Assembly: GCA_016720935.1 (NCBI GenBank)
Contig: JADKJP010000007.1
Location: 62,001 to 126,000 of the forward strand
Reading direction: 5' to 3'
Source: Bacteroidota bacterium
GTDB taxonomy: Bacteria; Bacteroidota; Bacteroidia; AKYH767-A; 2013-40CM-41-45
Length of the DNA: 64,000 nt
Position 1 is the stretch's first letter. Each line of letters begins with the position of its first letter. The notes under the pieces were generated by a model that saw nothing but the letters and a program-made list of their open reading frames with translations, ran no database searches and was not told the DNA's origin. Below, piece by piece: positions 25,966 through 35,113 of the stretch. The position numbers and the translations under genes were made by a program.

Positions 25966-26751
25966 TTATTTAATAATTTCTCCTGCCATTTCCAGCTTTA
26001 ACTCCGGCATTGCAGGATCATTCAAATAAACACTGATTGAACGGGAATCTTTTCCTTCTTTTCCAAAAGAATCGAAATCAATTTTCACCATCGCGCTGTC
26101 TCCCGGAGCTATTGTTGTCTTGGAAAGAGATGTATGGATGCAGCCACAACTTGATTTGGCCTTATAAATCATCAAGTCTTTTTTACCATCGTTGTAGATC
26201 ACAAAATCATGAGATCTTTTTTCTCCCTGGCGAATACCACCATAATTGAAACTAAGTTCAGGCACTCTTGCTTTTTGCACCAGCGCTGAGTCTTCCGCAC
26301 TCATCGGTGGAAAAAACTGAAAAATGGTTGCGGTGAGATTGAGAAATTTAGTAGGCTGAATAGAGTCATTTGTAATCAGACTAATCCGGTCCATCACAAA
26401 ACCATAGTCCTTTTTAACAGCTGCATCAAATGAAATTGCCAACCAACCTTCCCTTCCCGGCTCAAGCGATGTGTTACTTAAAGCCAATTGAAGATGCTCA
26501 GGGCTTTTGCTTCCTAAAGTCAGTGTAATAGGTCTGGAAGCGCTGTTGTAGATTCGAATGGTATCTTTTCTGATCGTGTTGTCCGCAATCCTGCCAAGAT
26601 TTAAAGTACTTGAAGTGAACCGAAGACTGCCGGATTTTTTCGCGTATTTGTCCTGCAAAGTTGGATTGGAAGCTACAACCTGGTTTTGAGCACTGACAAA
26701 TAAAATTTGAAAAACAAAGACGAATACGAGGATGAAAATTTTTCTTTCCAT
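25966..26751 (-). CDS. DUF1573 exported protein
   Basis: 261 residues from an ATG at 26751. The frame extends to 26832, but that would overlap the preceding gene and hide the signal peptide KIFILVFVFVFQILFVSAQ. Two Ig-like/ASH-type DUF1573 modules are visible: SSTLNLGRIADNTIRKDTIR (about 33-52) and ELSFNYGGIRQGEKRSHDFV (about 165-185). Each is followed by the hallmark I(Y)N-x-G/S...L strands and the C-terminal KSSCGCIHTSLSKTTIAPGDSAM. DUF1573 proteins are common exported proteins in Bacteroidota with no firm function. The start ATG lies 10 bases after the end of mpl, so they are likely one operon. Confidence 0.85.
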   Translation of the reverse strand: MERKIFILVFVFVFQILFVSAQNQVVASNPTLQDKYAKKSGSLRFTSSTLNLGRIADNTIRKDTIRIYNSASRPITLTLGSKSPEHLQLALSNTSLEPGREGWLAISFDAAVKKDYGFVMDRISLITNDSIQPTKFLNLTATIFQFFPPMSAEDSALVQKARVPELSFNYGGIRQGEKRSHDFVIYNDGKKDLMIYKAKSSCGCIHTSLSKTTIAPGDSAMVKIDFDSFGKEGKDSRSISVYLNDPAMPELKLEMAGEIIK

Positions 26752-26761
26752 AATTCTAAAA

Positions 26762-28159
26762 TTAATGTGATGTAGCAGAAATTGTCGGGCCTGCAATTTT
26801 TGTCGCGAAATCTTCCAGTGAAAGTCCATCAAAATTACCGGAACTCATCATCAAAAATACTTTTCCCTTCGGATCCATTTGGAATAAATCATTCACAAGA
26901 CGTTTAGAATCCGTATAGATTTTCAATCCTGCATTTCCAAATGCTTCTTTCACACGTTCCGGAGATATTGGTTTTAGCTTTTTATGCTCAATTGTATGGG
27001 GATTAAAATAAACAATACCGATATCACATCCATCCATTGACCCTTTGTATTGATCCAGAAATTCTTCGTTAAGGCTGCTGAATGTATGTAACTCCATGCA
27101 TGCAACCAGTGTTCTGTTCGGATATTGTTGTCTGACTGCCTCGGTAGTTGCTTTGAGTTTTGATGGAGAATGGGCAAAATCCTTGAACACTGCTACATCA
27201 TCTGTTTTCGCCAAAAGCTCCAGTCTTCGGGCAGCTCCTTTAAACGATTGGATTGCTTTATAAAATTGTTCGTTTCCAATCCCAAGTAAATTACACACTG
27301 CACGGGCGCCTTCCAGATTCATCAGGTTGTGATCCCCGAATACAATCAATGGAATTTCGCCCGAATCCGTTTTCAACCAGGTTGTACCGTTTCGGATTTC
27401 ATGTTTGGGAATTCCATAAGCTATCTTTGTCGCGGGAGTCGCAGACTGATCCACCAATTGCTTTACTTCCGGATCACATTCACAATAAATCAATTTACCG
27501 GACACAGGAACCTGATCCGCGAAAATCCGGAATTGCTCGAGATAAGATTCATAGGTTGGAAATACATTGATGTGATCCCAGGCTATGCCACTGATCAGGG
27601 CAATGTTGGCATGATACAAATGAAATTTCGGACGACGATCAATCGGTGAAGACAAATATTCATCGCCTTCGAGTACAATTATCGGAGCATCGCTCAAGCG
27701 AACCATGGTATCAAAACCCTCCAGCTTGGCTCCAACCATGTAATCAAAGTCCAGTCCTGATTGCCGTAGCACATACAAAATCATGGATGTGATGGTTGTC
27801 TTGCCATGACTACCACCGATTACAACACGAATTTTGTCTTTGGATTGTTCATACAGGTATTCCGGATATGAAAATATCCTCAATCCCAATTCCTTTGCAC
27901 GTAACAATTCCGGATTGTCGGCCCTGGCATGCATACCCAGGATAATCGCGTCCATCCCGGCATTAATCAATTCCGGTTGCCATCCATCCTTTTCAGGAAG
28001 CAAACCGGCAGCCTTTAATCTGGACCGCGATGGCTCAAGGATTTCATCATCGGACCCGGTGATAAAGTAACCCTTTTGATGCAGCGCCAACGCAAGGTTG
28101 TGCATGGCGGCACCTCCGATGGCGATAAAATGGATATGTTGTTTCTTGCTATCTGTCAT
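26762..28159 (-). CDS. mpl: Murein peptide ligase Mpl (UDP-MurNAc:tripeptide ligase)
   Basis: 465 residues of the Mur ligase family. The N-terminal Rossmann part begins HFIAIGGAAMHNLALALHQK, which is the Mpl rather than MurC version (MurC has G-I-G-M-S-G). The ATP-binding loop is GSHGKTTITSM, and VLEGDEYLSS and HINVF give the family's acidic and His ligands. Domain 3 begins about 310 with GAARRLELLAKTDDVAVFKDFAHSPSK. Mpl reattaches recycled L-Ala-D-Glu-meso-DAP tripeptide to UDP-MurNAc. It leads an operon with the DUF1573 gene. Confidence 0.9.
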   Translation of the reverse strand: MTDSKKQHIHFIAIGGAAMHNLALALHQKGYFITGSDDEILEPSRSRLKAAGLLPEKDGWQPELINAGMDAIILGMHARADNPELLRAKELGLRIFSYPEYLYEQSKDKIRVVIGGSHGKTTITSMILYVLRQSGLDFDYMVGAKLEGFDTMVRLSDAPIIVLEGDEYLSSPIDRRPKFHLYHANIALISGIAWDHINVFPTYESYLEQFRIFADQVPVSGKLIYCECDPEVKQLVDQSATPATKIAYGIPKHEIRNGTTWLKTDSGEIPLIVFGDHNLMNLEGARAVCNLLGIGNEQFYKAIQSFKGAARRLELLAKTDDVAVFKDFAHSPSKLKATTEAVRQQYPNRTLVACMELHTFSSLNEEFLDQYKGSMDGCDIGIVYFNPHTIEHKKLKPISPERVKEAFGNAGLKIYTDSKRLVNDLFQMDPKGKVFLMMSSGNFDGLSLEDFATKIAGPTISATSH

Positions 28160-28273
28160 TTGAAATCGAAGGTAAATTTACTTTTTCGATCAGGAATAAT
28201 CACCGGGAGCATCTTTCCACAGCGTTACGAACAGGCAAATTACGTATTTTGCGGCTTCTTAAGAACCAATAGT

Positions 28274-29116
28274 ATGAAACTCTATACCATCGAGACCGGC
28301 AATTTAAAACTGGACGGAGGCGCCATGTTTGGTGTGGTCCCAAAATCAATATGGAACAAATTAAACCCTGCGGATGAAAATAACATGTGCAACTGGGCAA
28401 TGCGATGTCTACTGGTGGAAGATGGGAATCGCCTGGTTTTGATCGACAATGGACTTGGAGACAAACAGGATCAAAAATTCTTCAGTTATTACTTTTTGAA
28501 TGGCGATGATTCTCTTTCAAAATCGCTCCGTAAACATGGTTTTACAGAAAACGATATCACCGATGTCTTTCTCACGCATCTGCATTTTGATCATTGCGGT
28601 GGAAGTGTAAAATGGAATTCCGCGAGAGATGGATATGAACTCGCTTTTCCAAATGCAACCTACTGGAGTAATAAATCTCATTGGGATTGGGCCGTCAAAC
28701 CAAATGCTCGAGAAAAAGCGAGTTTCCTGAAAGAGAATATTTTGCCGATCCAGGAAAGCGGACATCTGAAATTTATAGGTGACGGAGAAGAATTATTTCC
28801 CGGCTTCAAAGTACTGTGTGTAAACGGACATACCGAATCCATGATGCTTCCGATCATTAATTATAATGGAAGAACAGTAGCTTATTGTGCCGACCTGATC
28901 CCTTCCGCTGCTCATGTTCCTCTTGCCTATGTTATGGCTTATGATATGCGCCCGCTCATCACTCTGGAAGAAAAGGAAAAGTTCCTGAAAGAAGCTGCAG
29001 ATAAGGATTACATTCTGTTCTATGAGCACGATCCCATTAACGAATGTTCCTCACTGGAAAAAACCGAAAAAGGTGCTCGTGTGAAAACCAGAATGGCTTT
29101 ATCAGAAATCGGGTGA
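28274..29116 (+). CDS. MBL-fold metallo-hydrolase
   Basis: 280 residues from ATG 28274. The open frame extends back to 28076, but that stretch overlaps mpl and is not protein-like. Metallo-beta-lactamase motif THLHFDHCGG (HxHxDH) gives the zinc site. Further ligands are NGHTESMM, VAYCADLIPSAAH (Asp) and the terminal FYEHDP (His). Related proteins are lactonases or quorum-quenching hydrolases (AiiA-like) and other soluble hydrolases; the substrate is unclear. No signal peptide. Its 3' end overlaps that of convergent comEC by 15 bases. Confidence 0.88.
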   Translation: MKLYTIETGNLKLDGGAMFGVVPKSIWNKLNPADENNMCNWAMRCLLVEDGNRLVLIDNGLGDKQDQKFFSYYFLNGDDSLSKSLRKHGFTENDITDVFLTHLHFDHCGGSVKWNSARDGYELAFPNATYWSNKSHWDWAVKPNAREKASFLKENILPIQESGHLKFIGDGEELFPGFKVLCVNGHTESMMLPIINYNGRTVAYCADLIPSAAHVPLAYVMAYDMRPLITLEEKEKFLKEAADKDYILFYEHDPINECSSLEKTEKGARVKTRMALSEIG

Positions 29117-31234
29117 TTTCTCCGGCTCCAAAAGAAAAGCCCCTTCCCTGCTTGTGGAATAAAACTGAATAGTATTCTCTTCACATAATTTCTTCCACTG
29201 TTTGCTTCGATATTCTGAATTACCCCCATCCAGGATCACCATCCTGCATTTTGGGTATTTCAACGCGAAATGAACAGGTGGCTTGTAATTATGACTGATT
29301 AACAGGTATTCCGCATCAGAAACATGTTCCATTTTTTGATTTGAAGGGTGAAGAATATCCAATCGTATTTCACCAAATTGAATCCTTCCGGAATTTATTG
29401 CGAACTGATTCCCGTCTGAAAAAGTGGTGTCACATTTTTCAAAGCTCAGAATTGTATTTCGCTCTTCAGAAATACCGGATTTAATTTCATATCCAACAGT
29501 AAGCATCTTTCTCTTCCCTGAATTTGCGATACAAAATGAATCAGCAAGAAGGAAACCTGTTCGACCATCGATGAGTTGTATACAAGTCTGCTTCGGAAAA
29601 TGATAAACCACAATTTTCTCCTGTTCTCTGACTCCGATCTCCCGCATAAGTTGAAGAGATAGTAAAGTGGTAATTGCTATTCCACTCAACCAAAAGAAAA
29701 CCTTTCTGGCTTCCTTAAAATAGATGCTTAGGAATAAAAGAGACAAATACCAAAATCCAAGACTCCATTCCGAGACATAGACATTTTGTATTAAAGAATA
29801 AGGCAATTGTTCAACAGTGTAAACGGAGAAATTCAAGGCCCACACTAATTTCCCGGCTATCCAGGCAATTTTAATTGCCGCAAACGTCCATGAAGAAAAT
29901 AAAAGCAATAAAATCCCACCAAAAATAACTGCTGTTGAAATCGGAATGACCACCAAATTTGAAGGCAGAAAGTAATTCGGAAACTGATGAAAGTAATATA
30001 AACTCAAGGGAAAAGTTGCAACCTGTGCAGCGATAGAAACCGAAAGAATACTCCAGATTTGTTTCCCAAGCCAGGATTTAAAATAGAGTTTATTTTCAAT
30101 GAACTTGTATAAAAACAAAATCCCACCAACGGCAAGATAAGAAAGCTGAAAACCCGCCTGTAAAATCAAGTGAGGAGAAAAGAACACAAACAAAGCGAGC
30201 ATCGAAGCTCCAAGTGTGTTATATGTATTTGTTGATCGATCCAGAGTTTGTCCGATAACAATAAATGTAAGCATCATTGCCGAACGAAGTACAGAAGGTG
30301 AAAGTCCGGTCAGTAAAGCATAAAACCACAAAAACAGAATAACAATAATGGATCGTAGTAGCCGAAGTTTCTTGTGACGGGATAAAAAAGAAAGCAATGC
30401 CTGCAAGGCTCCGTAAATAATCCCCAGATGCATACCGGAAACCGACAGAATATGTAAAGCACCGGAAGCCGCGTAAGCCTGCATAGTTTCCTGATTGATT
30501 TCATCATCATACCCCAAAATCAATGCTGATAAGACTGCATATTCCTGTCCCTTAATTTCATTCTCCTGAAACACCCGGATCCATTGATCTCTTAAACCGA
30601 TTGCCCACTCCACTAATCGCGAGGCTTTGTGGTGTTCTGTAATTATGAATTCGCCTTGTTTTAAATTCAGCTGATCATACACCTGATGGCTACTGAGCCA
30701 TTTTTTAAAATTGAACTGCTCAGGATTTAGAGGTTCCTTAACTTCTTCCGGCTTTTTTGTAAACACAATCCTGTCGCCATAAGCAGGAATATCCTTCAAC
30801 CCATCTTTATAAAAATAGATTAGCACTTTTCCGTCTACCACTTTCCAGATATGATCAGTTCTTTCCTGAAGAATTTCTGCTTCACAACGATATGAACTCC
30901 CCTTCTCTTTGGGAGCTTCCTGTATGACAGCCAGAAAAGATTCAGAACGATCAGAATTTCGAAAATGAAAAGGATAATTCTTTTGAGTATTTAAAAAAGT
31001 AAAGTTTATGAAGAGAATGAACATAAGAAGAAAAGAGGTCAATCCCAACATGAACACCCGAATACCCGAATATCTCCTTGACACGAAATAATAACACAAC
31101 AAAAACGAAGAGAGCGAAATAGATAATGACGCAAATAAAACAAACCGGGATATTTCAAATGTTAGTCCTGCAAGTATTCCTCCAATGCAAAAAGGTAAAA
31201 GCCGCAGTACCGGCGTTTCATTCCAACTACGCAT
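29102..31234 (-). CDS. comEC: ComEC/Rec2 competence membrane channel
   Basis: 710 residues. N-terminal hydrophobic helices and an OB-type DUF4131 region (about 1-200) precede the Competence domain (about 225-500), containing AASGALHILSVSGMHLGIIYGAL, ALLTGLSPSVLRSAMMLTF and about eight transmembrane helices. The C-terminal about 150 residues are soluble, but the HxHxDH zinc motif of full-length ComEC metallo-beta-lactamase domains is absent; this part ends in a degraded version (CRMVILDGGNSEYRSK). This short form is common in Bacteroidota. It moves single-stranded DNA across the inner membrane. It heads a chain of same-strand genes but has an 83-base gap to the SpoIID-like gene. Confidence 0.9.
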   Translation of the reverse strand: MRSWNETPVLRLLPFCIGGILAGLTFEISRFVLFASLSISLSSFLLCYYFVSRRYSGIRVFMLGLTSFLLMFILFINFTFLNTQKNYPFHFRNSDRSESFLAVIQEAPKEKGSSYRCEAEILQERTDHIWKVVDGKVLIYFYKDGLKDIPAYGDRIVFTKKPEEVKEPLNPEQFNFKKWLSSHQVYDQLNLKQGEFIITEHHKASRLVEWAIGLRDQWIRVFQENEIKGQEYAVLSALILGYDDEINQETMQAYAASGALHILSVSGMHLGIIYGALQALLSFLSRHKKLRLLRSIIVILFLWFYALLTGLSPSVLRSAMMLTFIVIGQTLDRSTNTYNTLGASMLALFVFFSPHLILQAGFQLSYLAVGGILFLYKFIENKLYFKSWLGKQIWSILSVSIAAQVATFPLSLYYFHQFPNYFLPSNLVVIPISTAVIFGGILLLLFSSWTFAAIKIAWIAGKLVWALNFSVYTVEQLPYSLIQNVYVSEWSLGFWYLSLLFLSIYFKEARKVFFWLSGIAITTLLSLQLMREIGVREQEKIVVYHFPKQTCIQLIDGRTGFLLADSFCIANSGKRKMLTVGYEIKSGISEERNTILSFEKCDTTFSDGNQFAINSGRIQFGEIRLDILHPSNQKMEHVSDAEYLLISHNYKPPVHFALKYPKCRMVILDGGNSEYRSKQWKKLCEENTIQFYSTSREGAFLLEPEKSPDF

Positions 31235-31317
31235 GGCGCAATGTAGAACATTGAAAAAATGTGATTCCCGGATTTTTAAAAAACCACCCGATATTCAACC
31301 TCAAATAAGAATGAAAA

Positions 31318-32472
31318 TTATCTTTTAGGATTCTGACAAAGATTAAAATCTGTCACCCGGGTATCTCTAAAATAAAAATGAAGAATTTCTTCACAATGAA
31401 ATCCCAATTGAGCCATTTCGATTGCTCCTTCCTGGCATAAACCAACTCCGTGACCAAATCCTCTTCCGACAAAGAGGATGGAATCCTCCTTCAGACAAAC
31501 ACTGAAAAAAGTAGAGTTTAGATTAAAATCATCACGAATTTTCTTTAAGGGCAGACCAATTCCTTCCGGTTTAAAACAAACCATACGTTTTTCCTGTTGA
31601 AAGGAAACGGAAGAATCAATATTTGCAGAATCAGGCAAAGCTGCACCATTAAGACTCAGGTATTTCACCCATTCATTTCTTGGAATTGATTTTTGCCAAG
31701 TGGAATGTGCGGACAAAAGACAAAAGGAATCAACGACGGATTGGGTATTATGAAGAGCTCCGCTCCATACGTCCTGCGCAGCAATAGTCTGTCCGCCACA
31801 ATTGCTGTGATAAGGAGCTGCAATCAGGTTGTTCAATGTGTCAGCAATGACCAGATTGGCTGTTGCTCTGACTTGCTCCGGTATTGAATCATTAAATCGA
31901 TTTCTGGAATTATACGCCTGACAATGGGTTTGATCACAAACAGAAAAACCTTCCTGAGCATGACGTTCCCGATGACTCATAACAAATGTACGGGCGAGAA
32001 TTGACTGAACCTTTAAGAATTCCGTGTAGCTGACATTTCCAACTTCTGATTCCACCACAGCGGCGACATATTTCTCAATATTCAGTATGTTAATTAATCC
32101 AATTTTGGAAGAAACAAAACGCAGTTCAAGACCTCCATCATACGGTATCGTTGGGGTTTCGGGGTGATTGCTTCTTATGCGAAAAAAACCGGAATCATTT
32201 TCGGCGACAAATTTCAGTTCCTTGAAAAGCCCTCTTGGTTTGGTAAACTTTTTTAATTGCATCCGTGAACCTTTTGCTTCCACGCGAACAGATTCATCTT
32301 TACGGAGGAATAAAATCTTTTTCTGACCTTCATAGACAGAATAGCCGGAACCGGCTGCGATAAAGGTTACTGAAGTGGAAAGACCAATATTGTTTAGTCC
32401 AACCCGAATGTCAATACCAAAAACATTGATAGAAATGAAGCTTAACCAAATCACCAGACTTGCCTTTGACAT
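31318..32472 (-). CDS. SpoIID/LytB-domain exported protein (amidase enhancer-like)
   Basis: 384 residues from the ATG at 32472; the frame goes back to 32499, but this start gives a clean signal peptide (LVIWLSFISINVFG) and lies 1 base past the lpxB stop. The SpoIID domain has the marker segments GGLELRFVSSKIGLINILNIEKYVAAVV, VQSILARTFVMSH, CDQTHCQAYNS, HSNCGGQTIAAQDVW and, at the C-terminus, VGRGFGHGVGLCQEGAIEMA. In sporulating bacteria SpoIID is a lytic transglycosylase that strips glycan strands; in non-spore-formers these proteins probably act on the cell wall or activate amidases. Translationally coupled to lpxB. Confidence 0.88.
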   Translation of the reverse strand: MSKASLVIWLSFISINVFGIDIRVGLNNIGLSTSVTFIAAGSGYSVYEGQKKILFLRKDESVRVEAKGSRMQLKKFTKPRGLFKELKFVAENDSGFFRIRSNHPETPTIPYDGGLELRFVSSKIGLINILNIEKYVAAVVESEVGNVSYTEFLKVQSILARTFVMSHRERHAQEGFSVCDQTHCQAYNSRNRFNDSIPEQVRATANLVIADTLNNLIAAPYHSNCGGQTIAAQDVWSGALHNTQSVVDSFCLLSAHSTWQKSIPRNEWVKYLSLNGAALPDSANIDSSVSFQQEKRMVCFKPEGIGLPLKKIRDDFNLNSTFFSVCLKEDSILFVGRGFGHGVGLCQEGAIEMAQLGFHCEEILHFYFRDTRVTDFNLCQNPKR

Positions 32473-32473
32473 T

Positions 32474-33598
32474 TCATTTTTTTTCTGAACTGAATTCAAT
32501 CATCAGTTTGGCCGCTTTTGCAGAAGCTCCTACCCCACCCAGTATTTCAGCAAGTTCTTCATAATCCTTCAGAAGTTTCTCACGATTTCCTGTATGAAGA
32601 ATTTTCTTCAATTCTGAAGTGAGATTTTCTGTGTTTAATTCTTGCTGGATCAATTCTTTCACAACTTCCCTGTTCATAATCAGGTTCACAAGGGAAATAA
32701 ATTTTATTTTGATCAGTGATCTCGCGATATAATAGGAAACAATTCCTCCTTTATAACATACGACCTCAGGAACCTTCAGCAAGGCCGTTTCCAAAGTAGC
32801 GGTACCGGAAGTTACCAATGCAGCTTCCGAATGAGAAAGCAATTCGTAGGTTTGATCATGGATGACCGGGTTGGCATATTGCCCCAATACTTGTTTATAA
32901 TAAGCACTCGTCTGGGATGGCGCACCGGCAATGATAAATTGATATTCAGGGAAAGATGACAACACCGATAACATCAGCGGCAACATGGTCTCGATCTCCT
33001 GCTTTCTGCTCCCGGGCAATAAAGCGATGATGGGTTTATCGGTAAGATTATTTTTCTTCAGAAAATCTGTTCTGGAAGGAAATGCTGATCGTTTCTGTGC
33101 AATAGCGTCGAGCAATGGATGACCAACAAAATCAACCGGGAAATCAAATTTTTTGTAAAAATCCTTTTCAAAAGGCAGGATGACAAACATTTTATCTACC
33201 GTGCGCTTTATTTTGTGCACACGTGATTGTTTCCATGCCCAAATCTGCGGAGAGATATAATAGAAAACACGAATACCGTTTGCTTTGGCAAATTCAGCGA
33301 TACGTAAATTGAAACCCGGATAATCCACAAGGATCAAAACATCCGGTCTGTTTTCAAGCAAATCCTTTTTGCAGAGTTCAATATTTTTCAGGATTGTACG
33401 GAGGTTCATCACAACTTCGGTAAATCCCATGAATGCAAGATCCCGGTAATGTTTCACCAACACCGCACCTTGTTGAGCCATCAGATCCCCACCCCAGGCA
33501 CGGAAAGTTGCACCCGGTTCGAGCGATTTCATCTCCTTCATCAGATTCGACGCGTGCAAATCCCCGGAAGCTTCACCTGCTATTATGTAATACTTCAT
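32474..33598 (-). CDS. lpxB: Lipid-A-disaccharide synthase LpxB
   Basis: 374 residues, GT19 family. The N-terminus MKYYIIAGEASGDLHASNLM is a diagnostic LpxB start. Other markers are FRAWGGDLMAQQGA, VLILVDYPGFNLRIAEFAK, YYISPQIWAWKQSRVHKIK, LPFEKDFYKK, FVGHPLLDAI and LLPGSRKQEIETMLP. It condenses UDP-2,3-diacylglucosamine with lipid X to make lipid A disaccharide, at the inner membrane's cytosolic face. Its ATG overlaps the stop of the preceding small membrane gene (TGATG) and its end touches the SpoIID-like gene, so an operon surE - two small membrane proteins - lpxB - SpoIID-like is likely. Confidence 0.95.
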   Translation of the reverse strand: MKYYIIAGEASGDLHASNLMKEMKSLEPGATFRAWGGDLMAQQGAVLVKHYRDLAFMGFTEVVMNLRTILKNIELCKKDLLENRPDVLILVDYPGFNLRIAEFAKANGIRVFYYISPQIWAWKQSRVHKIKRTVDKMFVILPFEKDFYKKFDFPVDFVGHPLLDAIAQKRSAFPSRTDFLKKNNLTDKPIIALLPGSRKQEIETMLPLMLSVLSSFPEYQFIIAGAPSQTSAYYKQVLGQYANPVIHDQTYELLSHSEAALVTSGTATLETALLKVPEVVCYKGGIVSYYIARSLIKIKFISLVNLIMNREVVKELIQQELNTENLTSELKKILHTGNREKLLKDYEELAEILGGVGASAKAAKLMIEFSSEKK

Positions 33599-33888
33599 CA
33601 GATGAATTTAAGAATGAATACCAAAATTGCATACGCAATGGTCGCGCCTAAAATCCCACGGGCAAATTTTTCTAACTGCATGGATAACCCAATAAAGAAG
33701 ACCAATAAATTACTCAGCACCGAAAGACTGATTACATGCGTGTGAACATTTCTTCCTTTAAACACCATCAGTAGGTCCCACATTCCCACTTCATGATGGT
33801 AAATGCTTGCATACAACCAAAATGCGATCACCGGGACAAGGAGTCCGGATAATAATCCAATAAGAAAATGATCAATTCTATTTCGCAT
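33598..33888 (-). CDS. Small membrane protein between surE and lpxB (second)
   Basis: 96 residues from ATG 33888 (the frame extends to 33933 but overlaps the previous gene's coding region). Three transmembrane segments are visible: HFLIGLLSGLLVPVIAFWLY, VISLSVLSNLLVFFIGLSM and GILGATIAYAILVFILKF. No recognised domain. Together with the neighbour at 33893-34195 it looks like a duplicated membrane protein pair: both have an N-terminal basic segment, an F-(V/L)-L/I-GLL-(A/S)G first helix and an F-A-(K/R)-GIL...A helix near the end. Stop overlaps the lpxB start. Function unknown; its place in the lipid A operon suggests an envelope role. Confidence 0.72.
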   Translation of the reverse strand: MRNRIDHFLIGLLSGLLVPVIAFWLYASIYHHEVGMWDLLMVFKGRNVHTHVISLSVLSNLLVFFIGLSMQLEKFARGILGATIAYAILVFILKFI

Positions 33889-33892
33889 TGGC

Positions 33893-34195
33893 TTAACGAT
33901 GAATATAACGGAAGAAGTAATAGAAATAAGCAAAGGAAACGATCACAGTGATAAATAATATTCCTTTTGCTGTTTTCTCACGCTGAAAACGAATGAGCAA
34001 AAATCTGAACAGAATAATATTTACTAAGATGGAAAACAACTGAACTCTTGGAGCCTGAAAAATATAGGGATTCCCATAATAATCCGCGAAACCAAGTCGG
34101 ATAAATTCAAAAAGAAAATAACTCAGCGTTAAGATCACTGCACCTGCAAGCAGACCCAGAACAAAGGAATCATTAGTCCACTTTTTCAAGGTCAT
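33893..34195 (-). CDS. Small membrane protein between surE and lpxB (first)
   Basis: 100 residues from an ATG at 34195, overlapping the surE 3' end by 23 bases. The ORF extends to 34267, but the upstream part lies wholly inside surE. Three hydrophobic segments: FVLGLLAGAVILTLSYFLFEF, LFSILVNIILFRFLLIRF and GILFITVIVSFAYFYYFFRY. No named family recognised. It resembles its downstream neighbour in layout. Short, membrane-embedded, function unknown. Confidence 0.7.
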   Translation of the reverse strand: MTLKKWTNDSFVLGLLAGAVILTLSYFLFEFIRLGFADYYGNPYIFQAPRVQLFSILVNIILFRFLLIRFQREKTAKGILFITVIVSFAYFYYFFRYIHR

Positions 34196-34961
34196 AATTC
34201 TGTTCATTAAGGAAAGAAATAGCGTGATGCGCGGTGAAATCAAACTGAACAGGAACAACGGATACATATCCGTTTGTCAATGCCCATTCATCAGTGTCTT
34301 CTCCTTTATCGCCATTCATAAATTTACCGGTCAGCCAATAGTATTTGCGTTTGTTGGGATCCAGACGTTCATCGAATTCTTCTACCCATTTTGCCATTGC
34401 CTGGCGGCAAACCTTTACTCCTTTAATATTATCCAGACTCAGATTCGGAATGTTTACATTCAGCAGAGTTCCGGAGGGTAATCCATTTTTCAAAACATTC
34501 TGAGCAATGAGACGTGCATAGGCACGGGCTGCTGAAAAATCCGCATCCAGAGCATAATTCAAAAGAGAAAATCCTACAGAAGGAATTCCTTCGATTGCTC
34601 CTTCCATCGCGGCAGACATGGTTCCGGAATAAATCACATTGATTGATGAATTACTTCCATGGTTTACACCTGAAACACAAAGATCCGGCTTCCTGTGAAG
34701 GATTTTGTCGATCGCGATTTTCACACAATCTACCGGCGTACCACTGCATTGATACCACTGATGTTTTGGGTACACCTCAACTTTGTCAAGACGTAATGGT
34801 TGATTGATCGTAATCGCATGCCCCATTCCCGACTGAGGACTATCGGGTGCAACCACTGTAATTTCTCCCAATCCCTCCATCGCCTGAACCAGGTTATGCA
34901 GTCCGGGAGCTGTAATTCCATCATCATTGGTCACCAGAATGACCGGCTTATCACGTTTCAC
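34173..34961 (-). CDS. surE: 5'/3'-nucleotidase SurE
   Basis: 262 residues. Canonical SurE motifs: N-terminal ILVTNDDGITAPGL with the two metal-binding Asp, VVAPDSPQSGMGHAIT with the conserved Ser, SGTPVDCVKIA, and LCVSGVNHGSNSSINVIYSGT with the metal-binding Asn, then GAIEGIPSVGFSL. It dephosphorylates nucleoside monophosphates in the cytoplasm and belongs to stationary-phase survival functions. The start is GTG at 34961 and no better ATG is available. First gene of the surE-lpxB operon. Confidence 0.95.
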   Translation of the reverse strand: MKRDKPVILVTNDDGITAPGLHNLVQAMEGLGEITVVAPDSPQSGMGHAITINQPLRLDKVEVYPKHQWYQCSGTPVDCVKIAIDKILHRKPDLCVSGVNHGSNSSINVIYSGTMSAAMEGAIEGIPSVGFSLLNYALDADFSAARAYARLIAQNVLKNGLPSGTLLNVNIPNLSLDNIKGVKVCRQAMAKWVEEFDERLDPNKRKYYWLTGKFMNGDKGEDTDEWALTNGYVSVVPVQFDFTAHHAISFLNEQNYDLEKVD

Positions 34962-35062
34962 GAATTATAATTTATACCGGATCAAACCGGTTTGTATCAG
35001 TTCACGAAGGTAGAAAATAAAGAGCAGAAATCGCGCTTACGAATATGTCCAATCACAAAAAA

Positions 35063-35088
35063 AGCTGCCGGGTCAATGCCCGACAGCT
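35063..35088 (-). terminator. Intrinsic terminator of the Hsp20 gene
   Basis: Stem AGCTGCCGGG / CCCGACAGCT with one mismatch and a 6-base loop, followed on the minus strand by a T-run. 26 bases past the Hsp20 stop. Confidence 0.85.
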
Positions 35089-35113
35089 CTGATAAAAACA
35101 ACCAACATAGAAA

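Noticed and set aside
28076..28273. N-terminal extension of the MBL-fold protein
   Set aside because: It overlaps mpl on the other strand and the family start MKLYTIETGNLKLDGG lies at 28274.
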